From NCBI GenBank assembly GCA_018971775.1, contig JAGXAB010000054.1:1-44683 (forward strand): DNA of 44,683 nucleotides, given 5' to 3'. The notes under the pieces are model-generated. The model did no database searches and had not been told where the DNA came from. It worked only from the letters and a program-made list of their open reading frames with translations. This stretch comes from Cyanobacteria bacterium REEB67. GTDB taxonomy: Bacteria; Cyanobacteriota; Vampirovibrionia; Obscuribacterales; Obscuribacteraceae. The position numbers and the translations under genes are program-made. Of the stretch, positions 8,736-17,189 are shown piece after piece (within the stretch, counting starts at the first letter, position 1; every line of letters starts with the position of its first letter).

Positions 8736-9314
8736 GTGAACCCCTGTTCTCTTGCCGGGCCAAAAAGGCAGTCTTTTCTGGAAAAGCCGCTTCTCATCTT
8801 AGATCTGGACGAGACTCTTATTCGCGGTATCAGCGAACCGCTTGGTCGTGAGCCGCAGATGAAATTGGGGCCCTATTTCATCTACTTCCGGCCGCATGTG
8901 AGCGAATTTCTCTCCGGTTGCGCGCGTCATTATGAACTGGCCGTCTGGTCGTCGGCGACGATTACTTATGTCGGACCGATTGTCAAAGCGCTTTTGCAAG
9001 AAATTACTATGCCGGCTTTTATTTGGGACCGGACGCAGTGCACGATTCGTTATGACTTTCAGAAACAAAAGGAAGTCTATCAAAAGGACTTGCGTAGGCT
9101 GGGTGCTCTTGGTCGCGATCTCAGGCGCGTACTCATTATCGACGACGAGCAGTACAAAGTCTCCTTGCAGATAGGCAATGCTATTTTGGTAAAGCCATAT
9201 CTGGGAGAGACGGAAGATCTGGAACTTTTCTACCTGTATAGATATCTGGATAGTATTGCCGTCTCTCTCGATTTTTATAAACTGGACAAATTCAACTGGC
9301 GCGATTCCTACTGA
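8736..9314 (+). CDS. FCP1/NIF-type HAD phosphatase
   Basis: The 192-residue product is a HAD-superfamily phosphatase of the FCP1/SCP (NLI-interacting factor-like) type. Motif I is ILDLDETLIRG, with nucleophile D23 and acid D25; motif II is AVWSSAT (Ser72/73); the lysine and motif III sit in KDLRRLG ... RRVLIIDDEQ (K117, D136, D137). The spacing and the K-D-L-x-x-L-G signature are those of eukaryotic RNA polymerase II CTD phosphatases; bacterial members are known but their substrates are mostly unknown. The protein has no BRCT or other extra domain and no signal peptide, so it should act in the cytoplasm on a protein or small phosphoester. Start GTG, with a weak AAGG four bases before; the catalytic motif begins at residue 20, so an upstream start is not needed. 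Confidence 0.88.
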   Translation: MNPCSLAGPKRQSFLEKPLLILDLDETLIRGISEPLGREPQMKLGPYFIYFRPHVSEFLSGCARHYELAVWSSATITYVGPIVKALLQEITMPAFIWDRTQCTIRYDFQKQKEVYQKDLRRLGALGRDLRRVLIIDDEQYKVSLQIGNAILVKPYLGETEDLELFYLYRYLDSIAVSLDFYKLDKFNWRDSY

Positions 9315-9368
9315 GCAAATTTAGTACCGGCGGCGGTGTAGAATTTTGATGTGGGGATCGGGGGAGTC

Positions 9369-10730
9369 ATGAGTCTGGGGCTATATCTAAAAGGTCTGTT
9401 CGATCCTGACTTTGCCGGCCGTCCGGCTGCCGGGAGAGTGTTTGACAGAGCCACTCTGGAAGAGTTTGAGATCTGGTTGAGCAATGTCGCTTTTGATGAG
9501 CTCGAATGGACTCAGTGGACCGAGGACGACGAAGGCAATCCCTGTTTGATGATGCAACTTCATCCCGGGGCCGAGCCTTTGATGCTTTCCAACTGTGACG
9601 ATGGAGCTTTGATGTTGGCAGCGGCCACATCTTCTGCCGGTCCCGGATATCATATTTTTGTCTGTGACCTGATCCGCAAGATGGCGCAAGTGCATGGCTT
9701 GCTCTGGATAACCGATGATGAAGTCGAATTTTATGACGAGACCGGTTATTTCGAAACAGGTGATAAAAAGAGGCTCTACGATGAGTTCGGCACCTGGATC
9801 GGTGCACTGACCACACGGGTGCAGGAGCTTTCTAAAGAAGGCGCTAAGTTTCATCTGGCCATGCCCTTCGATGGTCATCAGTTTGATGTGTCTGAGCCGA
9901 TTTTGACCCAACTCGGTCCGCGCGATGCCGACTGGTTGGAAGAGGTCGCTGCCGATCCTGCGCTCGGACAGGACATCTTCCCCTGGTGGGAAGACGGACA
10001 TGGCGCCGAGTATCACCTCGGTCGCGCTCTTTGCTATATGTGGAATGCTGTTCGCTGGCGCGATCCGCTCACCGAGCACGAAGCTGAACTATTAGAAGCG
10101 GTACTGCGCCATCTGGACAGTGCTTATAATCTCGACCCCGATTTGAATTATCCCTGGGGCGAATGGCTGGAAATTCTTGATTTTATGGGTGGGATTTGCG
10201 AAAACGCCGAGCTGGTCCGCACCCTGGGGCCAGCTGAGCAAGCCGACGAAAGTCGGCCGCCGATCGGCTACCGGCGACACGACGTGCGCAAAAATCTTGG
10301 TGGAGGATGGTCGATAGCCATACCTGGAGACTTCGTCGAAGAGCTGGAAGAAGGTCAGACTTTTCTCGCCTTTGACGAGACGCGCAACGTGCGAGTCACT
10401 TGCATGTCGGCTAGTGACACTTCCGGCAACAGTCTCGATGCCGAGCAAATTCTCCGCAAAATCAAGGTCTACGATAATCCGCTCACCTACGAACAGGGCA
10501 AAGTGCTTGGCCGTGCGTTCTTCGAGGAAGTAGCCGAGCCTGAAACCAATTTCTGGATGCTGCGCGGTGTAACCGCTGCTAGTGGCACTTTCACTCAAGT
10601 GACAGTCTGTTTCGAGGCCGATGAGCAGAGGCAATGGGCCATCGATACCTGGCGCTCCCTCGATCACCGCTCCAGTCATTGGCCCAAGGAAATAACTGTC
10701 ACCGAAGCCGATGATGAAAGCGACGATTAA
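9369..10730 (+). CDS. Acidic cytoplasmic protein, unknown function
   Basis: The product is 453 residues from the ATG at 9369, which has GGGGGA three bases before it; a GTG six codons upstream would also be in frame but would place this site inside the gene. The protein is strongly acidic (C-terminus EADDESDD) and rich in Trp. By eye it has an N-terminal alpha/beta region (1-185), a helical middle with AEYHLGRALCYMWNAVRWRD that resembles one TPR-like helix pair (about 215-280), and a C-terminal beta-rich domain from residue 300 (GGGWSIAIPGDFVEEL ... FWMLRGVT) that recalls small DUF1795/Mog1-like folds only loosely. No signal peptide or membrane segment. I cannot assign a function. Confidence 0.75.
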   Translation: MSLGLYLKGLFDPDFAGRPAAGRVFDRATLEEFEIWLSNVAFDELEWTQWTEDDEGNPCLMMQLHPGAEPLMLSNCDDGALMLAAATSSAGPGYHIFVCDLIRKMAQVHGLLWITDDEVEFYDETGYFETGDKKRLYDEFGTWIGALTTRVQELSKEGAKFHLAMPFDGHQFDVSEPILTQLGPRDADWLEEVAADPALGQDIFPWWEDGHGAEYHLGRALCYMWNAVRWRDPLTEHEAELLEAVLRHLDSAYNLDPDLNYPWGEWLEILDFMGGICENAELVRTLGPAEQADESRPPIGYRRHDVRKNLGGGWSIAIPGDFVEELEEGQTFLAFDETRNVRVTCMSASDTSGNSLDAEQILRKIKVYDNPLTYEQGKVLGRAFFEEVAEPETNFWMLRGVTAASGTFTQVTVCFEADEQRQWAIDTWRSLDHRSSHWPKEITVTEADDESDD

Positions 10731-10767
10731 TTCAATCTACGATTAAATCCATCTACGATTGATTCAA
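10724..10767. repeat. 16-bp tandem repeat, 2.7 copies
   Basis: Copies start at 10724, 10740 and 10756 with the core CGATTAATTCAATCTA; copies one and two match at 14 of 16 positions, and the third matches over its first 12 with one change. The stop codon of the acidic unknown gene lies in copy one. The array fills most of the short spacer between two convergent genes. Confidence 0.85.
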
Positions 10768-10788
10768 CAGTAGAGTAATCAAGGCCGG

Positions 10789-11559
10789 TCAGTCGTGATT
10801 GAAGACCAGGCGTCCGGACAACCAGAATGTCCCGCTGACAATACAGCCCGGGGTGAGGGGAGTTTCCAATAAAAGCGGATCGCAGCAAATATCGAAGGCG
10901 CCACCCATTACTTTCAAACGAGCCCACTGAAAATGCCCGTGGGTCAAAGGGTTTTCGAGAGTTTTGCAATCGACGACCAGGCCGTTGATGAAGGCCTCGT
11001 TGGCATGCGGTGATTTACTGCTGCTTGGCTGGCCGTGGGCGCTGGCCGCTCCCGCCGCGAGTAGCGTTTCCGCTTCCCACGTACGTCCTTCGCGGCTGTT
11101 ATAAACCGCCAGTGAGGGGAAGATTTCGAGCTTTTGAGCAAAGGCGGCAAGCTGCACCGTGACGGTGCAGGGCACTTCCATAAATGTATAAAAGGCGTAA
11201 TCGGGTGCTTCAAAGACGAGGGGATAGTCGCCGGGAGGACCGCCAAAACCGAGGGTGCCCTGGGATGGATTGACCCAGCCCATGAGCCGACCGTCGAGGG
11301 GGCGGTCATTATATTTGACTCGGCTTGTCAGCAAAATTTGACTTTCGGCCTTGCCTGCAAAGTGGGGCAAAATCGCATAGGGTCTGTTCTCACTGTCGAG
11401 CTTCGCCCACAGTTCGGAGCCGCAATCGGTCGTCAGTACTACATAATTGCCATCGGCCGTCGACACTCGCCTGCCCTTTTCGGCGACGACAGTGGCCAGT
11501 TGCCAGGAATCTTCTGGGGTCTGGAGTTTGAAGCCGATACTGGAAAGCGGTGTGGTCAT
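10789..11559 (-). CDS. Conserved-looking cytoplasmic protein, unknown function
   Basis: The product has 256 residues, no signal peptide and no membrane segment. It reads as a beta-rich protein: alternating hydrophobic strands are visible around GNYVVLTTDCGSELWAKL, YPLVFEAPDYAFYTFM and PCTVTVQLAAFAQKLEIF, and the last 75 residues (FINGLVVDCKTLENPL ... GTFWLSGRLV) look like a second beta domain, joined to the first by a low-complexity AAGAASAHGQPSSSKS linker. A plus-strand open frame runs opposite its 5' half as an upstream extension of corA; I consider this gene the real one there because of its balanced composition and clear domain-like pattern. Its 5' end faces corA across 75 bases. I do not recognise a family. 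Confidence 0.65.
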   Translation of the reverse strand: MTTPLSSIGFKLQTPEDSWQLATVVAEKGRRVSTADGNYVVLTTDCGSELWAKLDSENRPYAILPHFAGKAESQILLTSRVKYNDRPLDGRLMGWVNPSQGTLGFGGPPGDYPLVFEAPDYAFYTFMEVPCTVTVQLAAFAQKLEIFPSLAVYNSREGRTWEAETLLAAGAASAHGQPSSSKSPHANEAFINGLVVDCKTLENPLTHGHFQWARLKVMGGAFDICCDPLLLETPLTPGCIVSGTFWLSGRLVFNHD

Positions 11560-11634
11560 GTATTAATCTTAGCGGGCCGGAGCCGATATGAGGGTGACGG
11601 TTGTAAGATACTATTTTTCTGGAAATTGATCGTC

Positions 11635-12789
11635 TTGTCCAAGAAGAGCCGCATTAAAACTTTGCGCAAACGGCATATGACACCGCAGGTGGTGCGCGGC
11701 GGCTATCCTGAGTTTGTCAATTTTGATCCGGGCGCGCCAAAGTCAGAGGCTTTCTTTGTCGCTTACAGCGAAAATAGTTTTATCAAGCGCACCATCGTCG
11801 ATACAAAAGAACTCGAGAGTCAAGTAGGGCAGTGGCCCGTGATCTGGGTCAATATCGAGGGTTTGGGTAGCTCGGAACTTTTGCAAAATATGCAGCGCAT
11901 ATTTAAGGTTCACCCCCTGGCCATGGAAGATATCATCAGCGTGCATCAGCGCGCCAAGTACGAAACGTATGACGACAATTTCTTTTTGATCGCTCATATG
12001 CTCGAGGCTCGCGAGGAGCTTGTCACCGAGCAGGTGGCCATATATGCCGGTCGCGGTTTTGTCGTCACCTTCCAGGAAGGTCCAATCGATGCTACCACTC
12101 CTGTACTCGAGCGTCTGGAAAAAGGTCAGGGGCGCCTGCGTCGTCTTGGTGCCGATTATCTCGTTTATGCCATCATCGACGGCATCATCGACGGTTATTA
12201 TCCGATGCTGGAGAATTTTGGCGAGCGTTTGGAAGATATCGAAGACCAGATCCTCGAACATCCAGACCGGCGTACGATGGCACAGGTGCATGTGATGAAG
12301 CGCGAATTGCTTTCGATGCGACGCGCGCTGTTCCCATTGCGCGAGGCGTTAAGCTCGATTTTGCGAGTCGCCCCCGATAGCTTTTCCGACGATACGATGT
12401 TGCACCTGCGCGATTGTTACGATCATGTCGTGCAGATTACCGATTTTATCGAGACTTACCGCGAGCTTGCATCCGATCTGATGGATGTGTATTTGAGCAG
12501 TATCAGTTTGCGTTTGAACGAGGTGATGAAAGTGTTGACAATCATCACGACGATTTGCGCACCGCCGACCTTGATAGCGGGCATTTACGGTATGAATTTC
12601 AAAACGGAAGTTTCACCGTTCAACATGCCTGAGCTGAGCTGGTTTTTCGGCTATCCGTTTGCTTTGCTGTTAATGGCTCTCAGTTCTTTTTGTATGTTTG
12701 CCGTGATTAACCGTACCGGCGGATTGACCGGCAATCTTGCCGATATGAGTAAGACTAATGGCAGGGCCGGCAACCATGATGAGTCGTGA
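11635..12789 (+). CDS. corA: CorA-family Mg2+/divalent cation channel
   Basis: The product is a CorA pentameric magnesium channel. The hallmark GMN selectivity motif is present as YGMNFKTE, at the end of the first of two C-terminal membrane helices (TIITTICAPPTLIAGIYGMN, then a second helix in FGYPFALLLMALSSFCMFAV). The N-terminal funnel domain starts around GGYPEFVNFDPG and contains the family-typical PVIWVNIEGL and HPLAMEDIIS motif, then the long stalk helix with RRTMAQVHVMKRELLSMRRALFPLRE. The frame is open 500 bases further upstream, across another gene on the opposite strand; the family starts only near here. I chose the TTG at 11635, with GGA upstream; the ATG at 11677 is the alternative and lacks a ribosome site. 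Length of 384 residues is slightly above the usual 320-370. Confidence 0.93.
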   Translation: MSKKSRIKTLRKRHMTPQVVRGGYPEFVNFDPGAPKSEAFFVAYSENSFIKRTIVDTKELESQVGQWPVIWVNIEGLGSSELLQNMQRIFKVHPLAMEDIISVHQRAKYETYDDNFFLIAHMLEAREELVTEQVAIYAGRGFVVTFQEGPIDATTPVLERLEKGQGRLRRLGADYLVYAIIDGIIDGYYPMLENFGERLEDIEDQILEHPDRRTMAQVHVMKRELLSMRRALFPLREALSSILRVAPDSFSDDTMLHLRDCYDHVVQITDFIETYRELASDLMDVYLSSISLRLNEVMKVLTIITTICAPPTLIAGIYGMNFKTEVSPFNMPELSWFFGYPFALLLMALSSFCMFAVINRTGGLTGNLADMSKTNGRAGNHDES

Positions 12790-12819
12790 CGCTGCCGATG
12801 TTTCGCACTTCATCTCCGA

Positions 12820-13296
12820 TTAGCGCAGGAAGCCATCATCGAATTTTTCACCGATCGCTCGACGGGTAAAGCCGATTGCACGGTCGACATGCTTGTTGGC
12901 TCTGGCTCTGAAGCCGAGTGCCGCCGGATCGTCTTCTTCCTTATCCATGTCGGCGTGCGCTTTGCGCAGCAATTCCAGGCCTTTATGTAGTCTTCCGTTA
13001 AAATCCAGGCCAGCGTCCGGCAAGACCATCGGACTATTCACCTTGCCATCAATCCAGGCCGCCTGGGTCAGATCAGATAGGCAAGCGTCGATTTCTCTCA
13101 CGGCGCGCGATTCGTCTGCTTGCACATTGGGGGCGTCGGGCCGGGCGATCAAGCCGCGGGCTCGTTTTAAATCTTGTATTGCATGCAAATAGCCCGGGTG
13201 TCTGCCGGGAACATCTGCCAAAGCCGCCAGAGGTGTGAGCATCGTGGCGATGACTGATGCCGTCAAGATTGTTCTAGATATGGGTTTCTGTTTCAT
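12820..13296 (-). CDS. Small exported helical protein, unknown function
   Basis: The 158-residue product begins with a signal peptide (MKQKPISRTILTASVIATMLTPLAALADVPG). The mature part is mainly helical and charged: HAIQDLKRARGLIARPD, then RAVREIDACLSDLTQAAW, then a helix pair KGLELLRKAHADMDKEEDDP and KHVDRAIGFTRRAI. Pairs of helices like this, with conserved Arg/Asp, occur in small periplasmic four-helix proteins, but I cannot name the family. One cysteine only. AAAGGAG sits nine bases before the ATG, a strong ribosome site. It converges on corA with 30 bases between the stops. Confidence 0.75.
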   Translation of the reverse strand: MKQKPISRTILTASVIATMLTPLAALADVPGRHPGYLHAIQDLKRARGLIARPDAPNVQADESRAVREIDACLSDLTQAAWIDGKVNSPMVLPDAGLDFNGRLHKGLELLRKAHADMDKEEDDPAALGFRARANKHVDRAIGFTRRAIGEKFDDGFLR

Positions 13297-13406
13297 GAAT
13301 TAGTGCTCCTTTCGCCGTTTTCAAAACGAAAACTTCCTCAGAAGTACAACTTAGATCCTCTTTGTGAGGATTAGGTGGAGATCAGTTTGTCAGGTGGCGA
13401 ACAGGC

Positions 13407-14411
13407 CTACTTATTGAAAAATTCCATTTGCTCCTGTGCGGCGCGGTTCGGCTGTCTCAGATATGCCTTTGGAAATGCCTTGTGCAGCGCAGCGAGGTCG
13501 CGCGCAGTCCTGCACGATGGCGGTGTTGCCATCGCTGCCAGCGAAGGTAGCTTTGTCGCGGCCAGGCCTTTTACGGTTACTTTGGTGTCTTCCAGATCGA
13601 GTGTATTCAAATTCTTCAAAGTAGCGAGCGTTTTCAACGCACCGTCAGTAATACCGTCATTTCTCACTATGGTCAGATATCTGATCGATTGCAGATTTTC
13701 CAGGTAGACCAGGTCGCTATCGCATATTCCCGAGTGATCGAGGAAAAGGTCGCGCAACTCGGACAGATTGGCAATCGCTCGTAAGGCGCCGTGTTGAAGC
13801 TGATCGCCTTTGAGATCGAGCAAAATTAGATGCTTCATTCCGGCCACGGCGCTGAGCGTTCGACCGGTGAGCAAAGTTTCTCCGATCAGAAGTTTCCTTA
13901 CGTTAATCAGCCTGTTCCACTTCGCCAGCCCTTTATCATCAAATTCCGTACCGTTGACGTTTAATCTCTTCAACCTGGTGCAGCCGCCGATAGCAGCCGC
14001 CAGTTTGTCGTTCATGTCGATGTTGTTTGCTTCCAGCAATTCCAGCTGTGCCGCCAGTGGGCCGCTCAGAAACTCAGGGTTTTCGGCCAGCAGGCTATTC
14101 GGTCTGAACCCCAGCACCGCCCCGGCCGGTACCTGTACTTGCCCTCTGGCTTCTGAAACATATTTCAAAGGCAGCGGCCAGGCTTCGATATCCCAGTTTT
14201 TATCCAGCCTATAAATTTTGCCGACGCTTCTGTCGTTGCGAAATTTAAGAGTGACATTCTGATTGCCGGCTGTTTTGCTGGAGCTGTCCGCCTTTGTTAC
14301 GGTCGAAGTCTTGCTGGCACTTGCTGATTGCCTTGCCGGCAATGCCAGGGCGCTTTGCAGGGCTAGAAAAAACAGACAATTCGTAAGCGCAAAAACTAAA
14401 GAAAAGGTCAT
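13407..14411 (-). CDS. Exported leucine-rich-repeat protein
   Basis: The 334-residue product has a signal peptide (residues 1-24, ending ALALPA), a Ser/Thr-rich linker to about residue 52, a beta-type stretch at 54-115, and leucine-rich repeats from about 120 to 305. The repeats have the form L-x-x-L-x-L-x-x-x (LKRLNVNGTEFDDKGLAKW, LILLDLKGDQLQHGALRAI, LNTLDLEDTKVTVKGLA), about 23-25 residues each, of the cysteine-free type common in planctomycete and melainabacterial surface proteins. Such repeats usually bind proteins. The region around EARGQVQVPAGAVLGF, just before the repeats, resembles the corresponding part of the Ser/Thr kinase at 40112-42316. Divergent from the DUF1643 gene with 21 bases between starts. 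Confidence 0.82.
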   Translation of the reverse strand: MTFSLVFALTNCLFFLALQSALALPARQSASASKTSTVTKADSSSKTAGNQNVTLKFRNDRSVGKIYRLDKNWDIEAWPLPLKYVSEARGQVQVPAGAVLGFRPNSLLAENPEFLSGPLAAQLELLEANNIDMNDKLAAAIGGCTRLKRLNVNGTEFDDKGLAKWNRLINVRKLLIGETLLTGRTLSAVAGMKHLILLDLKGDQLQHGALRAIANLSELRDLFLDHSGICDSDLVYLENLQSIRYLTIVRNDGITDGALKTLATLKNLNTLDLEDTKVTVKGLAATKLPSLAAMATPPSCRTARDLAALHKAFPKAYLRQPNRAAQEQMEFFNK

Positions 14412-14432
14412 GCAGTCAGACTCGCTGATTTA

Positions 14433-15020
14433 ATGATTGATGCCCCCTCGTCAGTCTATCACGGCGCCTGCGTGGGTATAAATTTATCGATGTTGGATCA
14501 TGGCAAACTAAATGAGAAGACCAGTCTCGCACCCAGTGGCGCAATTTTCGATCGCTGTCGCGAGCATCGCTATCTGCTCTGGCGCTGCTGGGACGTGTCA
14601 CTGCCGGCGGTATCATTTATTATGCTCAATCCCAGCGCCGCCGACGAGAGCAAAAACGATCCGACGATAACAAGGACAATCGGTAAGGCTTCCGAGCTTG
14701 GCTTCGGCAGGCTCTTTGTCGTCAATCTATTCGCCTACATGACGAAGAGTCCGGCCCTGCTCAAGCAAGCCCCTCTTAAAAAGAGAAATGCCACCACTAA
14801 CGACCATTACATTCGTTTTGCCATTCAAGCTTCGGACAAAACCGTCCTGGCCTGGGGCAATCACGGCCTTTTTCAGAGGCGCCATGAGGCGGTGCTTGCC
14901 ATGGTCGAGCCGGAAAATTGTTATGTCATCGCCGTGACCAAGCAGGGACAGCCCCGCCATCCACTTTATACTCCGGCCGGGCTTAGCTGGCTACCTGCGC
15001 CCCTTGACCTGTGGTCTTAG
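14433..15020 (+). CDS. DUF1643-family protein
   Basis: The 195-residue product is a DUF1643 protein. The signature is plain: RYLLWRCWD, then PAVSFIMLNPSAAD with the following KNDPTITR and the FGRLFVVNLFAYMTKSP segment, and near the end VLAWGNHG. The family is widespread and cytoplasmic, function unestablished. The ATG at 14433 lacks a clear ribosome site; an in-frame ATG at 14490 starts after a non-conserved 19-residue leader and is equally possible, since the conserved region begins at about residue 35. Its 3' end overlaps the 3' end of pyrG on the other strand by 38 bases. Confidence 0.88.
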   Translation: MIDAPSSVYHGACVGINLSMLDHGKLNEKTSLAPSGAIFDRCREHRYLLWRCWDVSLPAVSFIMLNPSAADESKNDPTITRTIGKASELGFGRLFVVNLFAYMTKSPALLKQAPLKKRNATTNDHYIRFAIQASDKTVLAWGNHGLFQRRHEAVLAMVEPENCYVIAVTKQGQPRHPLYTPAGLSWLPAPLDLWS

Positions 15021-16653
15021 CGGCGGCGCCACCGGCTTCAGCTGCTTTGTGTTCGTGCTCGTCGATCATCGCCTGGACAAAGCCTACAAATAGAGGATGA
15101 GCGTTGTCCGGTCTGCTCTTCAGTTCCGGGTGAAACTGACAGGCGACGAAGTAGGGATGGTCCGGCAATTCGATCACTTCTACCAGGCGCTCGTCGGGAG
15201 AAAGACCCGAAAAGACGAGACCATGCTTGGCCAGTTCCGGTCTGAGCTCATTATTTACTTCGTAGCGATGTCTGTGACGTTCGCTGATCTCGGTCTGGCC
15301 ATATGCCTTGGCGGCAATGGAGCCGGTTTTGAGATGGCAGGGATATTTGCCCAGACGCATCGTGCCGCCCTTATGGGTGACATTGTGCTGATCGGGCATC
15401 AGGTCGATGACCGGATGGGTTGAATGCGGAGCAAATTCGGTGGAATTGGCGTCGGACATCTTGGCCACATTACGAGCAAATTCGATTACCGCAGTCTGCA
15501 TACCGAGGCAAAGTCCGAGATAGGGTCTCTTGTTGGTGCGGGCAAAAGTGGCGGCGGCAATCTTGCCTTCTATGCCTCGATCGCCAAAACCTCCCGGTAC
15601 GAGCACTCCGTCTGCATCCTGCAAATATTCCTTGGTGCCATTTTTCTCCACATCTTCAGAGAGCACCCATTTGATTTTTACTTCAGCACCAAGTTTGGCG
15701 CCGGCGTGTTTGAGCGACTCTACAACCGATATGTAGGCGTCGGATAGCATCACATATTTGCCGACGATGGCGACGTTTACCACTTTGCTCGGACGTTTGA
15801 TACGCTCGACCAATTCTTTCCACTCGGTCAGATCGGGGGGGAGATTGGGCAGATGTAATTTTTCCAGGACGCGCTCAGCCAGGCCTTCTTGCTCCATGAA
15901 GAGTGGTACTTCGTAGAGATATTGCACGTCTTGGCACTGGATGACGCAGTTGAGATCGACGTCGGTGAAGAGCGAAAGTTTTTCGCGTATTGAAGCATTG
16001 ATGTGTTTTTCGGTGCGGCAAACGAGGATGTCCGGCTGGATACCTCGACTTCTCAGGGTGTCGACGCTGTGCTGGGTCGGCTTGGTCTTGAGCTCGTTGG
16101 TGGTGCGCAGATTGGGGATCATCGTGCAGTGGATATAGCAGACATTGTCGCGACCGACATCTTTGCGGATCTGGCGGATCGCTTCCAGGAAGATCAGACT
16201 CTCGATGTCGCCGACCGTGCCGCCTACTTCGACGATGATCACATCGGCTTTAGACTGAGCGGCGCCTTTTTTGAGGAAATTTTTGATCTCGTTTGTGACG
16301 TGCGGGATCATCTGCACTGTGCCGCCAAGATAATCGCCCTTGCGCTCTTTTTCCAGGACGCTCTGATAGATGCGGCCGGCGGTGACGTTATTCATGCGAC
16401 TGAGATCGACGTTGATGAAGCGCTCGTAATGGCCAAGATCGAGATCGGTCTCGGCTCCGTCTTCGGTGACGAATACTTCGCCGTGTTGATAGGGACTCAT
16501 CGTGCCCGGGTCGACGTTCAGATATGGATCGAGCTTGACGATGCTGCAAGTGAGCTGGCGAGCGCGCAACAGCCGCCCCAGCGATGCCGCCACGATACCC
16601 TTGCCTAATGAAGACACCACCCCACCAGTGACAAACACAAATCGGGTGTTCAT
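14983..16653 (-). CDS. pyrG: CTP synthase
   Basis: The 556-residue product makes CTP from UTP, ATP and glutamine, the last step of pyrimidine nucleotide synthesis. The amidoligase domain has the family N-terminus FVTGGVVSSLGKGIVAASLG (residues 7-26) and the SPYQHGEVFVTEDGAETDLDLG block. The C-terminal class I glutamine amidotransferase has the nucleophile elbow GLCLGMQ with C382 and the catalytic pair in QFHPE (H508, E510). Length is typical (about 535-560). The last 25 residues (EAGGAAAKTTGQGAQVAS) are low-complexity and beyond the usual end. It follows gatC by 157 bases on the same strand. Confidence 0.98.
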   Translation of the reverse strand: MNTRFVFVTGGVVSSLGKGIVAASLGRLLRARQLTCSIVKLDPYLNVDPGTMSPYQHGEVFVTEDGAETDLDLGHYERFINVDLSRMNNVTAGRIYQSVLEKERKGDYLGGTVQMIPHVTNEIKNFLKKGAAQSKADVIIVEVGGTVGDIESLIFLEAIRQIRKDVGRDNVCYIHCTMIPNLRTTNELKTKPTQHSVDTLRSRGIQPDILVCRTEKHINASIREKLSLFTDVDLNCVIQCQDVQYLYEVPLFMEQEGLAERVLEKLHLPNLPPDLTEWKELVERIKRPSKVVNVAIVGKYVMLSDAYISVVESLKHAGAKLGAEVKIKWVLSEDVEKNGTKEYLQDADGVLVPGGFGDRGIEGKIAAATFARTNKRPYLGLCLGMQTAVIEFARNVAKMSDANSTEFAPHSTHPVIDLMPDQHNVTHKGGTMRLGKYPCHLKTGSIAAKAYGQTEISERHRHRYEVNNELRPELAKHGLVFSGLSPDERLVEVIELPDHPYFVACQFHPELKSRPDNAHPLFVGFVQAMIDEHEHKAAEAGGAAAKTTGQGAQVAS

Positions 16654-16810
16654 AGCGCCTCCTTCGTCGATTCCATTATTTGAGCGATTTTCAAAGCCAT
16701 TATTCGAGCCATAGTGTCGGTTACCTTAAATTTATATCCACATTTTAGAGGAGGGGGAGCTTCACCGTCGTCTGGCGCTCCTCCTACTTCCATTATCTGG
16801 GACATTGATG

Positions 16811-17095
16811 CTATTCCCCTATCCGTGGGACTCTGAAGAAAGCGCCTTCTTTCAAGGGCGCACCTTCCATCAGATCTTCTCTCGAGACAGTCTGGACGAC
16901 TTTGTCATCCCGCAAGACATTGACCACGGGTATCGGGTGCGACATGGGCTCAACGCCGGTCGTATCCACTTCAGACAGTTCGTCGAAGTAGCCGATGATT
17001 TTGTCCAGCTGTTCGGTAAATTGAGTGCACTCGTCTTCCGTCAGGCTGAGCCTGGCGAGTTTTGCAACGTGTTGTACGTCTTTGACGGTGATCAT
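16811..17095 (-). CDS. gatC: Asp-tRNA(Asn)/Glu-tRNA(Gln) amidotransferase subunit C
   Basis: The 94-residue product is GatC, the small subunit that holds GatA and GatB together in the amidotransferase forming Gln-tRNA(Gln) or Asn-tRNA(Asn) from mischarged tRNA. It shows the usual pattern: DVQHVAKLARLSLTEDE, then FTEQLDKIIGYFDELSEVDTTGVEPMSHP with the conserved V-E-P, and an end in LKEGAFFRVPRIGE (family F-x-V-P). The open frame extends 42 codons upstream, but the family begins at MITVKD, so I use the ATG at 17095. gatA and gatB are not in this window, which is common when the genes are scattered. Confidence 0.96.
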   Translation of the reverse strand: MITVKDVQHVAKLARLSLTEDECTQFTEQLDKIIGYFDELSEVDTTGVEPMSHPIPVVNVLRDDKVVQTVSREDLMEGAPLKEGAFFRVPRIGE

Positions 17096-17189
17096 TAGCT
17101 TGGTTTGCTCTAACCTACATATCGATGAGATCCCGACAACCGAAACCTCATTCTGGTATTCTCGCAGAAAGACCAGCCGGTGTGAACAC

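Noticed and set aside
9387..10079. Open frame of 230 codons opposite the acidic unknown gene.
   Set aside because: It follows the codon structure of the plus-strand gene and has no recognisable pattern or ribosome site.
11134..11634. Upstream extension of the corA frame by 167 codons.
   Set aside because: The family begins near 11677, and the extension is opposite a gene-like frame on the other strand.
16003..16608. Open frame of 201 codons opposite pyrG.
   Set aside because: pyrG is certain; the Asp/Ala/Ile-rich translation is the usual mirror of its codons.
16740..16800. GC-rich hairpin-like sequence between gatC and pyrG.
   Set aside because: The pairing needs a three-base bulge and has no T-run on the minus strand, so a terminator or leader is not supported.
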